DNA of 22,766 nt, from NCBI GenBank assembly GCA_000402515.1, contig AQRL01000017.1, positions 1 to 22,766 of the forward strand, read 5' to 3'. The position numbers and the translations under genes are program-made. The DNA is from Nanoarchaeota archaeon SCGC AAA011-G17. GTDB lineage: Archaea > Nanobdellota > Nanobdellia > SCGC-AAA011-G17. Position 1 is the first letter of the stretch, and each line of letters begins with the position of its first letter. Positions 1 to 7,627 of the stretch are shown in pieces. The notes below the pieces were generated by a model. It searched no databases. It saw only the letters and a program-made list of their open reading frames with translations, and was not told where the DNA came from.

Positions 1-51
1 AATTATTTAAATAAAAACCTTTTTATATAACATATATCTTATAAAATATAA

Positions 52-59
52 GAGGTGAT
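52..59 (+). promoter_or_regulatory. Strong Shine-Dalgarno site of the first gene
   Basis: The sequence gaggtgat lies three bases before the ATG at 63 and matches the archaeal anti-Shine-Dalgarno end of 16S rRNA. A TATA-like stretch lies at 21-29, so this mRNA probably has a short leader. It is unlike most other transcription-unit heads in the window, which look leaderless. Confidence 0.75.
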
Positions 60-62
60 AAT

Positions 63-281
63 ATGGCTGTTGAAATTGGTTTGAACAATATGTTGAACAC
101 CATTTATTTGGTTCTTTATGCTATTGTCGGTGCTATTGCAGCAATGATTTACGGGCTAAGAAAGATTTATTCCCTAGAAAGAAGGCTGATAGAATTGGAC
201 AAAAAATTAGCAAGAGTGCTTGGCAAGGTACAGAATGAAGAATCACAGGAATTAAGAATGTTAAAAAAGAAAAAAAGATAA
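63..281 (+). CDS. Small membrane protein with one TM segment and a coiled-coil tail
   Basis: This 72-residue protein has one hydrophobic segment at about residues 13-32, followed by a charged helix (about 35-70) rich in Lys, Glu and Leu that ends in a run of lysines. The likely topology is N-out with a basic, coiled-coil-prone cytoplasmic tail. I do not recognise a family and assign no function. The start is well supported by the gaggtgat ribosome binding site. A T-rich run at 297-305 follows the gene and could act as an archaeal terminator. The next gene appears to have its own TATA box, so this is probably a single-gene unit. Confidence 0.65.
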   Translation: MAVEIGLNNMLNTIYLVLYAIVGAIAAMIYGLRKIYSLERRLIELDKKLARVLGKVQNEESQELRMLKKKKR

Positions 282-289
282 TTTTATAA
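282..289 (+). promoter_or_regulatory. TATA box for the YdjM-like gene
   Basis: The sequence ttttataa is centred about 27 bases before the ATG at 313, which is the archaeal spacing that puts the transcription start at or next to the start codon. No Shine-Dalgarno sequence precedes that ATG, which supports a leaderless mRNA. The box directly follows the stop codon of the upstream gene. Confidence 0.5.
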
Positions 290-312
290 CCTACTTCTTT
301 TTTTTAATCTTT

Positions 313-717
313 ATGTTTCCCTTACCACATGTAATATTTTCAACAATACTTAGTATTATTCTCTATCCTTTTATTGGGAGTAATGTAATTATAGTCTGGT
401 CAGCAAGCATCTTCATTGATATTGACCATTATTTCTGGTATATTATAAACAATAAATCGTGGAATTTCTATCAAGCATATACAAAGCATAAAAATCAAGA
501 ACTCAGAAAGCCATACAAATTTCATATCTTTCATTTAGTGGAATTATTAATACTAATTGGCCTGCTGGGTTTTTATAATAAAATATTCTTTTACATATTT
601 ATTGGAATGTTATTTCATTACATCTTAGATTGGATAGATATGTACCGTCATCCAGATATGATAAAAGGTAGAACCTGGTCACTAATAATGTATTTTAAAA
701 GAAAATGGAGCACTTGA
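313..717 (+). CDS. YdjM-like membrane-bound putative metal-dependent hydrolase
   Basis: This is a 134-residue integral membrane protein with about three hydrophobic segments (near residues 6-34, 73-90 and 92-106). It carries a His/Asp pattern at the membrane faces: His6, DIDHYFW near residues 36-42, a His-containing loop (KHKNQ, FHIFH), HYILDWID near residues 102-109, and a final RHPD. This resembles the YdjM/LexA-binding inner-membrane hydrolase family (PF04307-like), where the His and Asp residues are thought to bind metal; that family's substrate is poorly known. The gene overlaps the downstream ATP-PPase gene by 13 bases, so the two are probably cotranscribed and translationally coupled. 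The family call comes from the motif pattern alone. Confidence 0.6.
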   Translation: MFPLPHVIFSTILSIILYPFIGSNVIIVWSASIFIDIDHYFWYIINNKSWNFYQAYTKHKNQELRKPYKFHIFHLVELLILIGLLGFYNKIFFYIFIGMLFHYILDWIDMYRHPDMIKGRTWSLIMYFKRKWST

Positions 718-1577
718 ATTCAGAAGAATCCTGGAACAAATTTATCAAATCAGTGGAAACAAGTTTTGATGAACTGGAAACAAACTCAGAAAGAATCAAG
801 AGGCAGTTAAAGCAAAGATTTACTGAGGTTATAGAAGGGATTAACGAATTTGGAATATTATTTTCAGGCGGCTTGGATTCATCCTTATTAGCCTTATTAT
901 CAAAGCATCTGAATAAAAAATTTACATGTTATGTTGTAGGAACAGAAAACTCAGAAGATGTTGATTATGCAAAAAAAGTTGCTTCCTCTTTAAATCTAAA
1001 ATTAAAAATAAAAATCCTTACAGACAAAGAAATAATTGAAAATATTAAAAATGTAATGAAAATAATAAAAGATAATGATTATACAAAAGTCTCAGTTGGT
1101 TTAGTAGTCTATTCAGCAATAAAATTTGCAAAAGAAAACAATGAAAAAATACTATTGACAGGACTAGGCTCAGAAGAAATATTTGCAGGCTATCAGAGGC
1201 ATCTGAAAAATTCCCTTAAGGATGTTCATGAGGAATGTTTCAGGGGATTAAGGCAGGATATCTGGAGAAAAGATATCACAAGAGATAAATTGATAGCAGA
1301 CCATTTCAAAATAAAGATAATATGTCCTTTCCTAGACAAGGAAATAATAAAAATAGCAATGAAGCTCCACCCAATGTTTAAAATCAATAAAGAAACAAAA
1401 AAAATAATTCTCAGGGAGCTTGCAGAGGATTCAGGTCTTGAAAAAGAATTTGCTTTTAGGAATAGAAGAGCAGGGCAGTATGGCTCTGGCTTTGACAAGG
1501 TAATAGAAAGATTGACAAAAGAGAGTAATCTGAAATTTAAGAAAGAGTTTATAGAAAAAATCACTGATACTTTATAA
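705..1577 (+). CDS. Asparagine synthase-type ATP-PPase without a glutaminase domain
   Basis: This 290-residue protein has the PP-loop SGGLDSS at residues 54-60, which binds ATP pyrophosphate in N-type ATP pyrophosphatases. A second AsnB-type signature, GLGSEEIFAGYQRH, lies at residues 153-166, followed by CPFLD near residue 208 and a conserved RNRRAGQYGSGF segment near the end. It covers the C-terminal synthetase half of asparagine synthetase B; the N-terminal glutamine amidotransferase domain (Cys2 nucleophile) is absent. It may use free ammonia, a partner amidotransferase, or act on another carboxylate, so asparagine synthesis is not certain. The ATG at 705 lies inside the preceding gene. 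The 3' end overlaps the opposite-strand surface-protein gene by 17 bases. Confidence 0.8.
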   Translation: MEHLNSEESWNKFIKSVETSFDELETNSERIKRQLKQRFTEVIEGINEFGILFSGGLDSSLLALLSKHLNKKFTCYVVGTENSEDVDYAKKVASSLNLKLKIKILTDKEIIENIKNVMKIIKDNDYTKVSVGLVVYSAIKFAKENNEKILLTGLGSEEIFAGYQRHLKNSLKDVHEECFRGLRQDIWRKDITRDKLIADHFKIKIICPFLDKEIIKIAMKLHPMFKINKETKKIILRELAEDSGLEKEFAFRNRRAGQYGSGFDKVIERLTKESNLKFKKEFIEKITDTL

Positions 1578-3360
1578 CTAGTTTTGGTCTATACATACTA
1601 TTAGGGTAGTCGCTGCTAAAACAATAGAAAAAATCATTTTTTGAAGAAGAGATTAGAGTTAATAACACACCATTATTTCCATATGCTCTCATATTATTCA
1701 CTATATCCAAAACGTCTAATTTAAACTCTGAAAATCTGTTGAATGAAAGACCGTATTCTTCTGAAGCTGGAACAGGAGAGGAATCATACCAGGGTTTGTT
1801 ATTCCAATTTAAAGTATTCTCATCCCAAGCAGAAGCAACTCTATATGCTTGAAATCTAACTTTATCTCCTAAGTTCCCTTTTAGTACCGAACTCAGATAA
1901 AAGAACAATCCAGCAGAACTAATGTTTGCATTAGCAGGAATTTTAGATAAATCAAACTTAATTAAAGACAACCCATTAAGATCCATAGAGCCATAAGAAT
2001 CAGACTCGTGTATCTCCCCAAGCAGAAGCAAACTATCCGCGCCATAATTCCTAGATAAGATACTACTTTCTTCTTTATTATTCATCTTTAAATAAGCCAC
2101 AGAAGCATCAACTCCCTCGCTGCCAGGCTGTAAAACAATTTCCCCTGGTTCTGAAGGGCAAACATAAAAAACATGTCTTAAAATTCCTGTATTTTTATAA
2201 GAATAAATATCTGCACAATAATCATTAACTGGTCCTCCAGCAATTTTTTCTAAATCATTCAAAATACCAATCATTATATCCTGATTTTTAAGAACATCAT
2301 CCCTAAATCCATTTAATTTTAATGCAACTTCAGCCATAGGTTCATATTTTCCAGCTTTTTCTAAAGCAAAATTAAGTATTGTTTTATTGACAACAAAAAC
2401 ATCATATTGTTTATACCAATCATATAATTCGCTGACTTTAACAGGGGAAGAATTTATTTTTTCAAAATTAGGGCTATCACCAATATCATTCATCTCTTCC
2501 AGTTTAGAGGTCCTATAAACAGTACTAAGTCCTTTATAAAATTTAAACTTAACATCCTCCAAGAATCCCGCTAATGACAAACTCGTAGGTTTTAATACCT
2601 TAAAATCTGAAAAGTATAAACCACTGAGATCCTCTGCAACTATAACTGCTACATTATTTGGCTCTTCTTGATAAGTTAATCTAACATTTGAAACAGGCTG
2701 AAGAGTTAAATCATCTATAATACTAACATTATAACTATTTAATCCCGAAGAAGAGTTTATTGTGACCTTTCCCTCTAAAGAAGTTGTTGCTTGTTGAAAT
2801 GGTTTGCCAATTACTGGGGGAGGAGTAGGTGGTGTGGGTAACTCTGAAGAAGTAGGTCCCCTATAAACCCAGTTATATTCAGCAGGGGTCGGGTCTTCTA
2901 AATCATCATTATCAACAGATTTTACAAAAAGAGTATGATTATATTTATCAAAAATATTCCACCATATTGGGTTATTAGTATATTTGTTAGTATTTTCTAT
3001 TTTTTTAACTGGAAAGTTAAACCACTCTTCATTGTCTGATTTTATAAGAAACTTTTTGATATAACCATCTTCATCCCATCCATTAAATATAAATTCTACT
3101 GTAGGAACAGTATCTCCCATATATGGACCAGCATCCGGTATACTCCAAGAAAGTTCAGAACGGATTATTTCTGTTTCAGGAGCGCGATTTGTAGGTTGTG
3201 TAATCCCCCCATCTTTACTGCAGCAAAATAAGCTAAATCCCAAGAAAGGGCCTGCTAAAGCTAATTCTTTAACAAGAGGAATTTTACCAAACCATTGTAA
3301 AAACCCATTATTCCCTATTTTGCTTTCTAAGTCCTCTTTCAAGATAAAGATATGAAACAA
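1561..3360 (-). CDS. Secreted, probably lipid-anchored DNRLRE-domain surface protein
   Basis: This 599-residue exported protein starts with TTG; no ATG lies nearby. A hydrophobic stretch at residues 33-46 ends in LFCC, a plausible lipobox with Cys46 or Cys47 modified. Residues 57-168 resemble a bacterial extracellular beta-sandwich module (NRAPET start, GWDEDGYI turn). A proline-rich linker spans 172-185. Residues 190-400 are unassigned. Residues 411-599 look like a DNRLRE domain: SLIKFDLSKIP, SAGLFFYL, W-DENTLNWNNKP and a final P-L-I-Y strand. DNRLRE domains occur on wall-anchored and secreted proteins, often in carbohydrate-related contexts. It lies 38 bases downstream of RuBisCO with a TATA-like box in the gap, so it may be transcribed separately. 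The start codon is the least certain part. Confidence 0.65.
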   Translation of the reverse strand: MFHIFILKEDLESKIGNNGFLQWFGKIPLVKELALAGPFLGFSLFCCSKDGGITQPTNRAPETEIIRSELSWSIPDAGPYMGDTVPTVEFIFNGWDEDGYIKKFLIKSDNEEWFNFPVKKIENTNKYTNNPIWWNIFDKYNHTLFVKSVDNDDLEDPTPAEYNWVYRGPTSSELPTPPTPPPVIGKPFQQATTSLEGKVTINSSSGLNSYNVSIIDDLTLQPVSNVRLTYQEEPNNVAVIVAEDLSGLYFSDFKVLKPTSLSLAGFLEDVKFKFYKGLSTVYRTSKLEEMNDIGDSPNFEKINSSPVKVSELYDWYKQYDVFVVNKTILNFALEKAGKYEPMAEVALKLNGFRDDVLKNQDIMIGILNDLEKIAGGPVNDYCADIYSYKNTGILRHVFYVCPSEPGEIVLQPGSEGVDASVAYLKMNNKEESSILSRNYGADSLLLLGEIHESDSYGSMDLNGLSLIKFDLSKIPANANISSAGLFFYLSSVLKGNLGDKVRFQAYRVASAWDENTLNWNNKPWYDSSPVPASEEYGLSFNRFSEFKLDVLDIVNNMRAYGNNGVLLTLISSSKNDFFYCFSSDYPNSMYRPKLVIKYQ

Positions 3361-3380
3361 TCCTTGTTTAAATAATTAAT

Positions 3381-3390
3381 TATAATAAAT
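3381..3390 (-). promoter_or_regulatory. TATA-like box before the DNRLRE gene
   Basis: Read on the minus strand this is atttattata, centred about 25 bases before the TTG start at 3360. The spacing fits a leaderless transcript starting at the TTG. The whole 38-base gap is very AT-rich, so the exact box is uncertain. Confidence 0.35.
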
Positions 3391-3398
3391 AATAGATT

Positions 3399-4622
3399 TT
3401 AACTGCCCCATTTCTCCAATGCCCTTCTCAGCTCATAATGATTCTTGCTGTAATCTCTCAAGGAAATTCCCTCCATTGTTGCATCAATAGACTGCCTTAT
3501 TGCTTTAACTCCAGCTTCATAGCCGTCAGGATGCCCCCACAATCCCCCACCGCAGTTAATTATCAAATCATTACCAAGATACTTCATAACCAGAGGAATC
3601 AAGCCAGGATGCAGTCCTCCAGAAGCAGCAGGCATTACTCTTTTCAATCCAAACCATTTAGATTTCAGGAAATCATTTATCTCACTAACCTCTTCCTTAG
3701 TTCCCTCCATCTTTCCGACAACAGTCCCTGTATGCAAACTGCTAACCCCCAATAATCTTGCAATCTTGGCAATAACAAGCATTGAAATTCCCTCATGTTT
3801 ATCTCTTGTCAAAGCCCCATGTAAGGCGCGATGTCCGTGTATTATCATCTTTCTGAAATCCTTGCTAAGAGCCTCATGTGCGCTGAAGCCAGTTGTTAAA
3901 ATATCCATCATTATAGCCTTTCCGCCATGCTCATAAACAAACTCAGTCCTCTTCATCATCTCTTCATAAGGTGCAGTAACATTCGGGACATAAATTACAT
4001 TTCTTCCCTCTTCATCTTTTATCTTATCTATAACTTCAAGGATTCTGACTGTCCTGTCTCTAAAACTATTAAATCTCATTGAGCATAAATTTTCATCATC
4101 TTTACTGAAATCAATGCCCGCCTTGTAAATTCTATAAGCAAGTTTAGCCTGCTCCTTGTCAGTCAGACCAATTTTAGGTTTATAGATAGTTCCCGCAATT
4201 GGCCTGTCTTTAATCTTTGTAAAATTCCTGATATCCTCTAATCCCATTCCCGGTCCCTTAAAGCTTCTTACCAATTCTTTTGGAAAATCAATATCAATTA
4301 ATCTCAGATGCTTTACGCTCTTCATCCCGAATATATTCCCGGCAATGCTGGAAAGAATCTGTGACATATTCCCTTTTTCAAACAAGTCAAGAGGATAAGC
4401 AATCTTAATTTTATCTTTTTTAATAGAAAATACAGTTGGTTTTAATCTCTTGAACATCTCTTTGCTTAATGTCCCTATATCTGTCCACGTCCCGATAGAG
4501 CTCTCTCCGGCAATATGATTGCAGGCCTTTCTAAAATCAATTCTATAAGGCTCTACATGGTATTCAGCTATTAATTCATTCTTTGGTTTGTATTTTGTAT
4601 CAATAAAATTTAGATTGTACAT
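3399..4622 (-). CDS. rbcL: Form III-like ribulose-1,5-bisphosphate carboxylase (RuBisCO large subunit)
   Basis: This enzyme carboxylates ribulose-1,5-bisphosphate to two 3-phosphoglycerate. In archaea it is fed by AMP/nucleoside ribose rather than by a Calvin cycle. The catalytic residues are all visible in 407 residues: ESSIGTWT at 40-47 (E60 and T65 region), GNIFGM with Asn96, TIYKPKIG with Lys148 (K175), DFSKDDE with the carbamylated Lys174, Asp176 and Glu177 (K201, D203, E204), HGHRALH with His264, Arg265 and His268, HTGT with His297, loop 6 GKMEG with Lys304 (K334), SGGLHPG with Ser334, and GGGLWGH at 358-364. Spinach numbers are in brackets. It is shorter than most form III enzymes (about 430-475). 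No small-subunit gene is present. It starts one base after the lipoprotein stop, implying coupled expression. The subform needs a tree. Confidence 0.93.
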   Translation of the reverse strand: MYNLNFIDTKYKPKNELIAEYHVEPYRIDFRKACNHIAGESSIGTWTDIGTLSKEMFKRLKPTVFSIKKDKIKIAYPLDLFEKGNMSQILSSIAGNIFGMKSVKHLRLIDIDFPKELVRSFKGPGMGLEDIRNFTKIKDRPIAGTIYKPKIGLTDKEQAKLAYRIYKAGIDFSKDDENLCSMRFNSFRDRTVRILEVIDKIKDEEGRNVIYVPNVTAPYEEMMKRTEFVYEHGGKAIMMDILTTGFSAHEALSKDFRKMIIHGHRALHGALTRDKHEGISMLVIAKIARLLGVSSLHTGTVVGKMEGTKEEVSEINDFLKSKWFGLKRVMPAASGGLHPGLIPLVMKYLGNDLIINCGGGLWGHPDGYEAGVKAIRQSIDATMEGISLRDYSKNHYELRRALEKWGS

Positions 4623-4623
4623 T

Positions 4624-5322
4624 TTAGCAGTAGAATTTCTTGAAAATATCTAAAGCATATCCGTCATCCATAGCGCTGAACAGCCATCCATCTGCAAACC
4701 AGGCAAAAAGTTTTTTCCCATTTTTTACGCACTTAATAACCTCAACATTATTGCAGTCTAAAGAAGTTGTACATTGTAAACTTTTGTCAATAGAGCTCTT
4801 TATGCTGATTAAATCCAGATATTCCTGCTCTTCCTGCTCAACAGTTGATTTGTATCCAAGCTTGAACATCCTTAAATGGCTGACATTAAGCTCTCTATCC
4901 TGTTTTTTGTAGGCTATCTCGCTGAATTCATCCTTCCCATAAAACTGCTGTCCAAATTGGTCATAGAAATTATTCCCATTATATTCATAATTATACCATC
5001 CAGCTGTCTGGAATACAGAATCCATTTCCTTAAATTTATCAAAAATATTATCAGAGGTCCATGTGCTCAATTTAATGGTACTAAGGCTTTTTGTGCTGCC
5101 TGTTTGTGTCTTTAGCTCATTATTCTCTTTTACTAATGCATCATTATTCTGTTTTAGCCCATCTGCTTGTGTTTTCAGCTCACTAATCTGTTTGCTCAGC
5201 TCATCAATCTGGCTTTGTACATTTGTATTTGAGCTAGTCTGATTTGCAGTTTCAACAGACTCACAGCCAGCTCCGCTGATTAATACAATAACTACTAAAA
5301 TTAGCACTATCACCCCTTTCAT
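4624..5322 (-). CDS. Coiled-coil lipoprotein of unknown function
   Basis: This 232-residue protein has an N-terminal hydrophobic segment ending in ISGAGC, a good lipobox with Cys20 as the lipidated residue. A heptad-rich coiled coil follows at about residues 36-75 (repeated ELK and ELS patterns). The C-terminal part (about 80-232) is aromatic-rich and contains two or three cysteines (near CTTSLDC and the final FYC). No family is recognised. It probably sits on the outer face of the membrane and oligomerises through the coiled coil. It lies one base upstream of RuBisCO, which is odd for an exported protein. It has its own TATA box, and RuBisCO may depend on that promoter. Confidence 0.7.
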   Translation of the reverse strand: MKGVIVLILVVIVLISGAGCESVETANQTSSNTNVQSQIDELSKQISELKTQADGLKQNNDALVKENNELKTQTGSTKSLSTIKLSTWTSDNIFDKFKEMDSVFQTAGWYNYEYNGNNFYDQFGQQFYGKDEFSEIAYKKQDRELNVSHLRMFKLGYKSTVEQEEQEYLDLISIKSSIDKSLQCTTSLDCNNVEVIKCVKNGKKLFAWFADGWLFSAMDDGYALDIFKKFYC

Positions 5323-5341
5323 GTCTCAATTAAAATAAAAC

Positions 5342-5351
5342 TAGTATAAAT
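5342..5351 (-). promoter_or_regulatory. TATA box before the lipoprotein-RuBisCO pair
   Basis: Read on the minus strand the stretch is ttatttatac-like, centred about 26 bases before the ATG at 5322. This suggests a leaderless mRNA starting at the lipoprotein gene and reading into RuBisCO, in addition to any read-through from the pilin gene. Confidence 0.45.
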
Positions 5352-5360
5352 AAGTTTTGG

Positions 5361-5939
5361 TTAGCAACTATTCAAAACACCATTGACTATAATTTTTTTA
5401 GCAGCATCATTGCAGTTATCTAATTTATTTTCATTCACTAAAACAGGAATAACATCAATAGTTGTAATTTCATTTTCAGGAATTTTACTTAAAATATTAG
5501 CTTCAAGGCGGATTGCTATACTCTCATAATGTTGAAGTTTAACAATAAAAGGACAATTAATAGAGCATCCAATTTGCTGAAGTTCAGAACAGCCCCCACT
5601 TCTAATTCCACACTGCCAAGGATAAGAAGTTTCAATATTTTCATTAGAATTAATCTTAGTAATAAAATTGTATATCTCAACATTTTTTAAATTTTCTATA
5701 ACAACCCAAATATTATTGGTTCCAGGTCCCCAGTTATCTCCACCCTTACAAATCCTATCAACATCAAACTTAATGTCTTTGCAACCCAAAATTCTTGAAG
5801 TTGTCTCGCTTGCCTCCTTCATTGTCTTTTCAGTTGGTTGTCTAACCATTGGAACAACAATAGCAATAAGGCCAATACCAATCACAATAAGCAAAACTAC
5901 AGCTATTAGCGGACTAATTCCTTTTTTCATTTTATCCAT
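5361..5939 (-). CDS. Archaeal type IV pilin (Pilin_N/DUF1628-like leader)
   Basis: This 192-residue protein begins with a basic tip and KKGISPLIAVVLLIVIGIGL, the classic archaeal pilin N-terminus. A prepilin peptidase would cleave after Gly7, leaving the hydrophobic helix for filament assembly. The globular part (about 45-192) has at least seven cysteines and ends in Cys, suggesting disulfide stabilisation. Two starts are possible: ATG at 5939, or ATG at 5930, which gives a 4-base ATGA overlap with the isomerase stop and may be the real one. Its place directly downstream of a sugar-phosphate isomerase is unexpected. Its leader (KGISPL) differs from the KGQ-type leaders of the large surface operon, so it may belong to another filament. 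Confidence 0.8.
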   Translation of the reverse strand: MDKMKKGISPLIAVVLLIVIGIGLIAIVVPMVRQPTEKTMKEASETTSRILGCKDIKFDVDRICKGGDNWGPGTNNIWVVIENLKNVEIYNFITKINSNENIETSYPWQCGIRSGGCSELQQIGCSINCPFIVKLQHYESIAIRLEANILSKIPENEITTIDVIPVLVNENKLDNCNDAAKKIIVNGVLNSC

Positions 5940-6739
5940 GGGTACTCTTTTTTTACTTTCTTTAAAAAATCATTTACACTCAATATTCCCAATTCAGAAA
6001 CAATTCCTTTGATGTATTTTTTGTCAACAACCTCAAACGCGGGATTTTTAATCTTAATATGTTTAGGGCTGTTCTTCCACAACTCATGAAAATCTCTTTC
6101 TTCAATATCTATCTTCCTTGGAGAAAACTTCCATGAGCCAGTTACAACATAAACAGGAATCTTATGCCTATAAGCAAGCTCAGCAAGCATCCCACTTCCA
6201 ACTTTGTTGATTACATTCCCATTTTTTAAAACAGCATCTGCTCCTATCAGCATCAAATCTACCTTTTTTATTTCTCCACCTTTTGTTAAAACATCTCCAG
6301 CTTCTAAATCACTAACCATTGTTACAGGAATTCTTGCTCTTGCTAACTCTCTTGCAGTTCTTCTTCCCTGGTATAAGGGTCTTGTCTCACTGTTATATAC
6401 CTCAAACTTCTTTCCTCTTTTTTTAGCCTCTTTTAAAACATCAATAACATGTGAAGAATGACAATGAGTAAAAATTCTTTTTCTTACTATTTTCCACCCC
6501 ATTTTTTTTATTTCTTCTTTGGAGAATTCAAAATGCTCTAATGCCTCTTTAACAGAGTATTTTTGTGCAAATTTTAAAGCATTAAACAAAGCAGGTTCAG
6601 TCTTTCTTAAGGATAATAATTTTCTTACTGTTTTCTTGGTTGGTCTCATAGAATAAGCCTTTAGGCCAGCAATAGCAATATTCCTTGCTCCCTGAATTCT
6701 AACCTCTTTTATTCTTCTAGCAATTTCCTCAAACTTCAT
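5927..6739 (-). CDS. Ribose-1,5-bisphosphate isomerase candidate (eIF2B-like family)
   Basis: The likely reaction is ribose-1,5-bisphosphate to ribulose-1,5-bisphosphate, the RuBisCO substrate, in the archaeal AMP pathway. The 270-residue protein carries the signatures of the eIF2B/MtnA/R15P isomerase superfamily: THCHSS with the candidate catalytic Cys93, ETRPLYQGRRTA at 118-129, IGADAV with Asp168, and NKVGS near residues 178-182. These correspond to the Cys and Asp reported as catalytic in the Thermococcus enzyme (Cys133, Asp202). It is about 50 residues shorter than that enzyme, mainly before the Cys, and IQGARNIA replaces the usual RGAG-type phosphate loop. A related eIF2B-like isomerase with another substrate remains possible, but RuBisCO four genes along the same strand favours this call. 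Confidence 0.75.
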   Translation of the reverse strand: MKFEEIARRIKEVRIQGARNIAIAGLKAYSMRPTKKTVRKLLSLRKTEPALFNALKFAQKYSVKEALEHFEFSKEEIKKMGWKIVRKRIFTHCHSSHVIDVLKEAKKRGKKFEVYNSETRPLYQGRRTARELARARIPVTMVSDLEAGDVLTKGGEIKKVDLMLIGADAVLKNGNVINKVGSGMLAELAYRHKIPVYVVTGSWKFSPRKIDIEERDFHELWKNSPKHIKIKNPAFEVVDKKYIKGIVSELGILSVNDFLKKVKKEYPWIK

Positions 6740-6760
6740 TAATAATCAAAAAGCAATTTT

Positions 6761-6770
6761 ACTTATATTT
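6761..6770 (-). promoter_or_regulatory. TATA box of the isomerase-headed minus-strand block
   Basis: Read on the minus strand the sequence is aaatataagt, centred about 27 bases before the ATG at 6739 with no Shine-Dalgarno sequence in between. It implies a leaderless transcript that begins the isomerase, pilin and possibly lipoprotein-RuBisCO unit. Confidence 0.55.
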
Positions 6771-6785
6771 CTTTCTATCAAAAGA

Positions 6786-6794
6786 TTTATATTA
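6786..6794 (+). promoter_or_regulatory. TATA box for the LPP20-like gene
   Basis: The sequence tttatatta is centred about 25 bases before the ATG at 6815. Together with the minus-strand box at 6761-6770 it makes a compact divergent promoter region of 75 bases, with both transcripts predicted leaderless. Confidence 0.5.
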
Positions 6795-6814
6795 TAGTTA
6801 GGTATTACACTTAC

Positions 6815-7582
6815 ATGCTATCAGGAAAAGAAATACTAAAGAAATTTAATTCTATAATTCCAAAAAGGAGGGCAATAATAATTACCATGTCAGTGTTAAT
6901 AGGTCTAAGTTCTATTCTTCCAAAAAATGCTCATGCGGTTTCTAAAGAGACTCGTGATCAATTCTTATCCACATACAAGTATACACAACAAGTAATGGAG
7001 AATAATAAAGAAACTAGACCAGATAGTTCTGTAGTGTATAACATTCCAAATGAAGAACAAATAAAAATAAACAAAATGATGGACAGAGCAATGGGTAGTC
7101 TAGAACAAGATGTTAGGGGTGATATAAAAAATGAAAACTGGGGTATCTGCCAAGCAGAACTAGAGATTTTATCAAATCTAGCCCATACATTTGGACAAAG
7201 AGACTATGAAAATAGAATTTGGAAATTAATAGAGGAAGTTCATAGTGATTTTACAAATCATATTGACACAAAGATAGAGGGGGTCTATACAGTAAAGGGG
7301 AGTGGAAAAGTTTATTGTATAGGGAAAGCAAATTCAAAATCAGTTTCTTTGGGAAGAGAAATAGCCCAGACAAGAGCGAGAAATCAACTATTAATTCACT
7401 TAAAGATAAATAATGCACAAATATCATTAAGTAGACCCTTATTTTATCAGACAAATCCAGATGGAACAATAAGTTCAGTTGTTGAGTTCCAAGGAGAAGT
7501 AAGTTATAATGGAACAAAAATAACAGCAAAAGAGTTAGCAAAAAGACTTGAACAGGAAGGAAGATTTCTGCCATTAAAATAA
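6815..7582 (+). CDS. Exported protein with an LPP20-like C-terminal domain
   Basis: This 255-residue protein has a basic N-terminus, a hydrophobic segment at about residues 19-36 and a likely signal peptidase site after AHA (residue 41). The middle (about 45-150) is helical and charged. From about residue 160 the pattern GSGKVYCIGKANSKS followed by regularly spaced Ala and Arg residues (IAQTRARNQLL) resembles the LPP20/DUF400-like fold, in which a Gly-Ala-rich strand is followed by an Ala-rich helix. The role of such domains is unclear, though they occur in envelope proteins. The assignment is tentative; export is the firmer statement. It precedes the SpoIIM-like gene, which has its own TATA box. 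Confidence 0.55.
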   Translation: MLSGKEILKKFNSIIPKRRAIIITMSVLIGLSSILPKNAHAVSKETRDQFLSTYKYTQQVMENNKETRPDSSVVYNIPNEEQIKINKMMDRAMGSLEQDVRGDIKNENWGICQAELEILSNLAHTFGQRDYENRIWKLIEEVHSDFTNHIDTKIEGVYTVKGSGKVYCIGKANSKSVSLGREIAQTRARNQLLIHLKINNAQISLSRPLFYQTNPDGTISSVVEFQGEVSYNGTKITAKELAKRLEQEGRFLPLK

Positions 7583-7595
7583 ATACATCCAAAAC

Positions 7596-7603
7596 TATAT
7601 AAA
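7596..7603 (+). promoter_or_regulatory. TATA box for the SpoIIM-like gene
   Basis: The sequence tatataaa is centred about 28 bases before the ATG at 7628, with no ribosome binding site between them. A leaderless mRNA is expected. Confidence 0.55.
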
Positions 7604-7627
7604 TAAATTAATATTAGTTAAGTTGTT

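Noticed and set aside
7251-7592. Minus-strand hydrophobic open frame opposite the LPP20-like gene
   Set aside because: Its Leu/Phe-rich translation is typical antisense of Lys/Glu-rich AT-rich coding DNA, and it overlaps the coding strand of a gene with a signal peptide and promoter.
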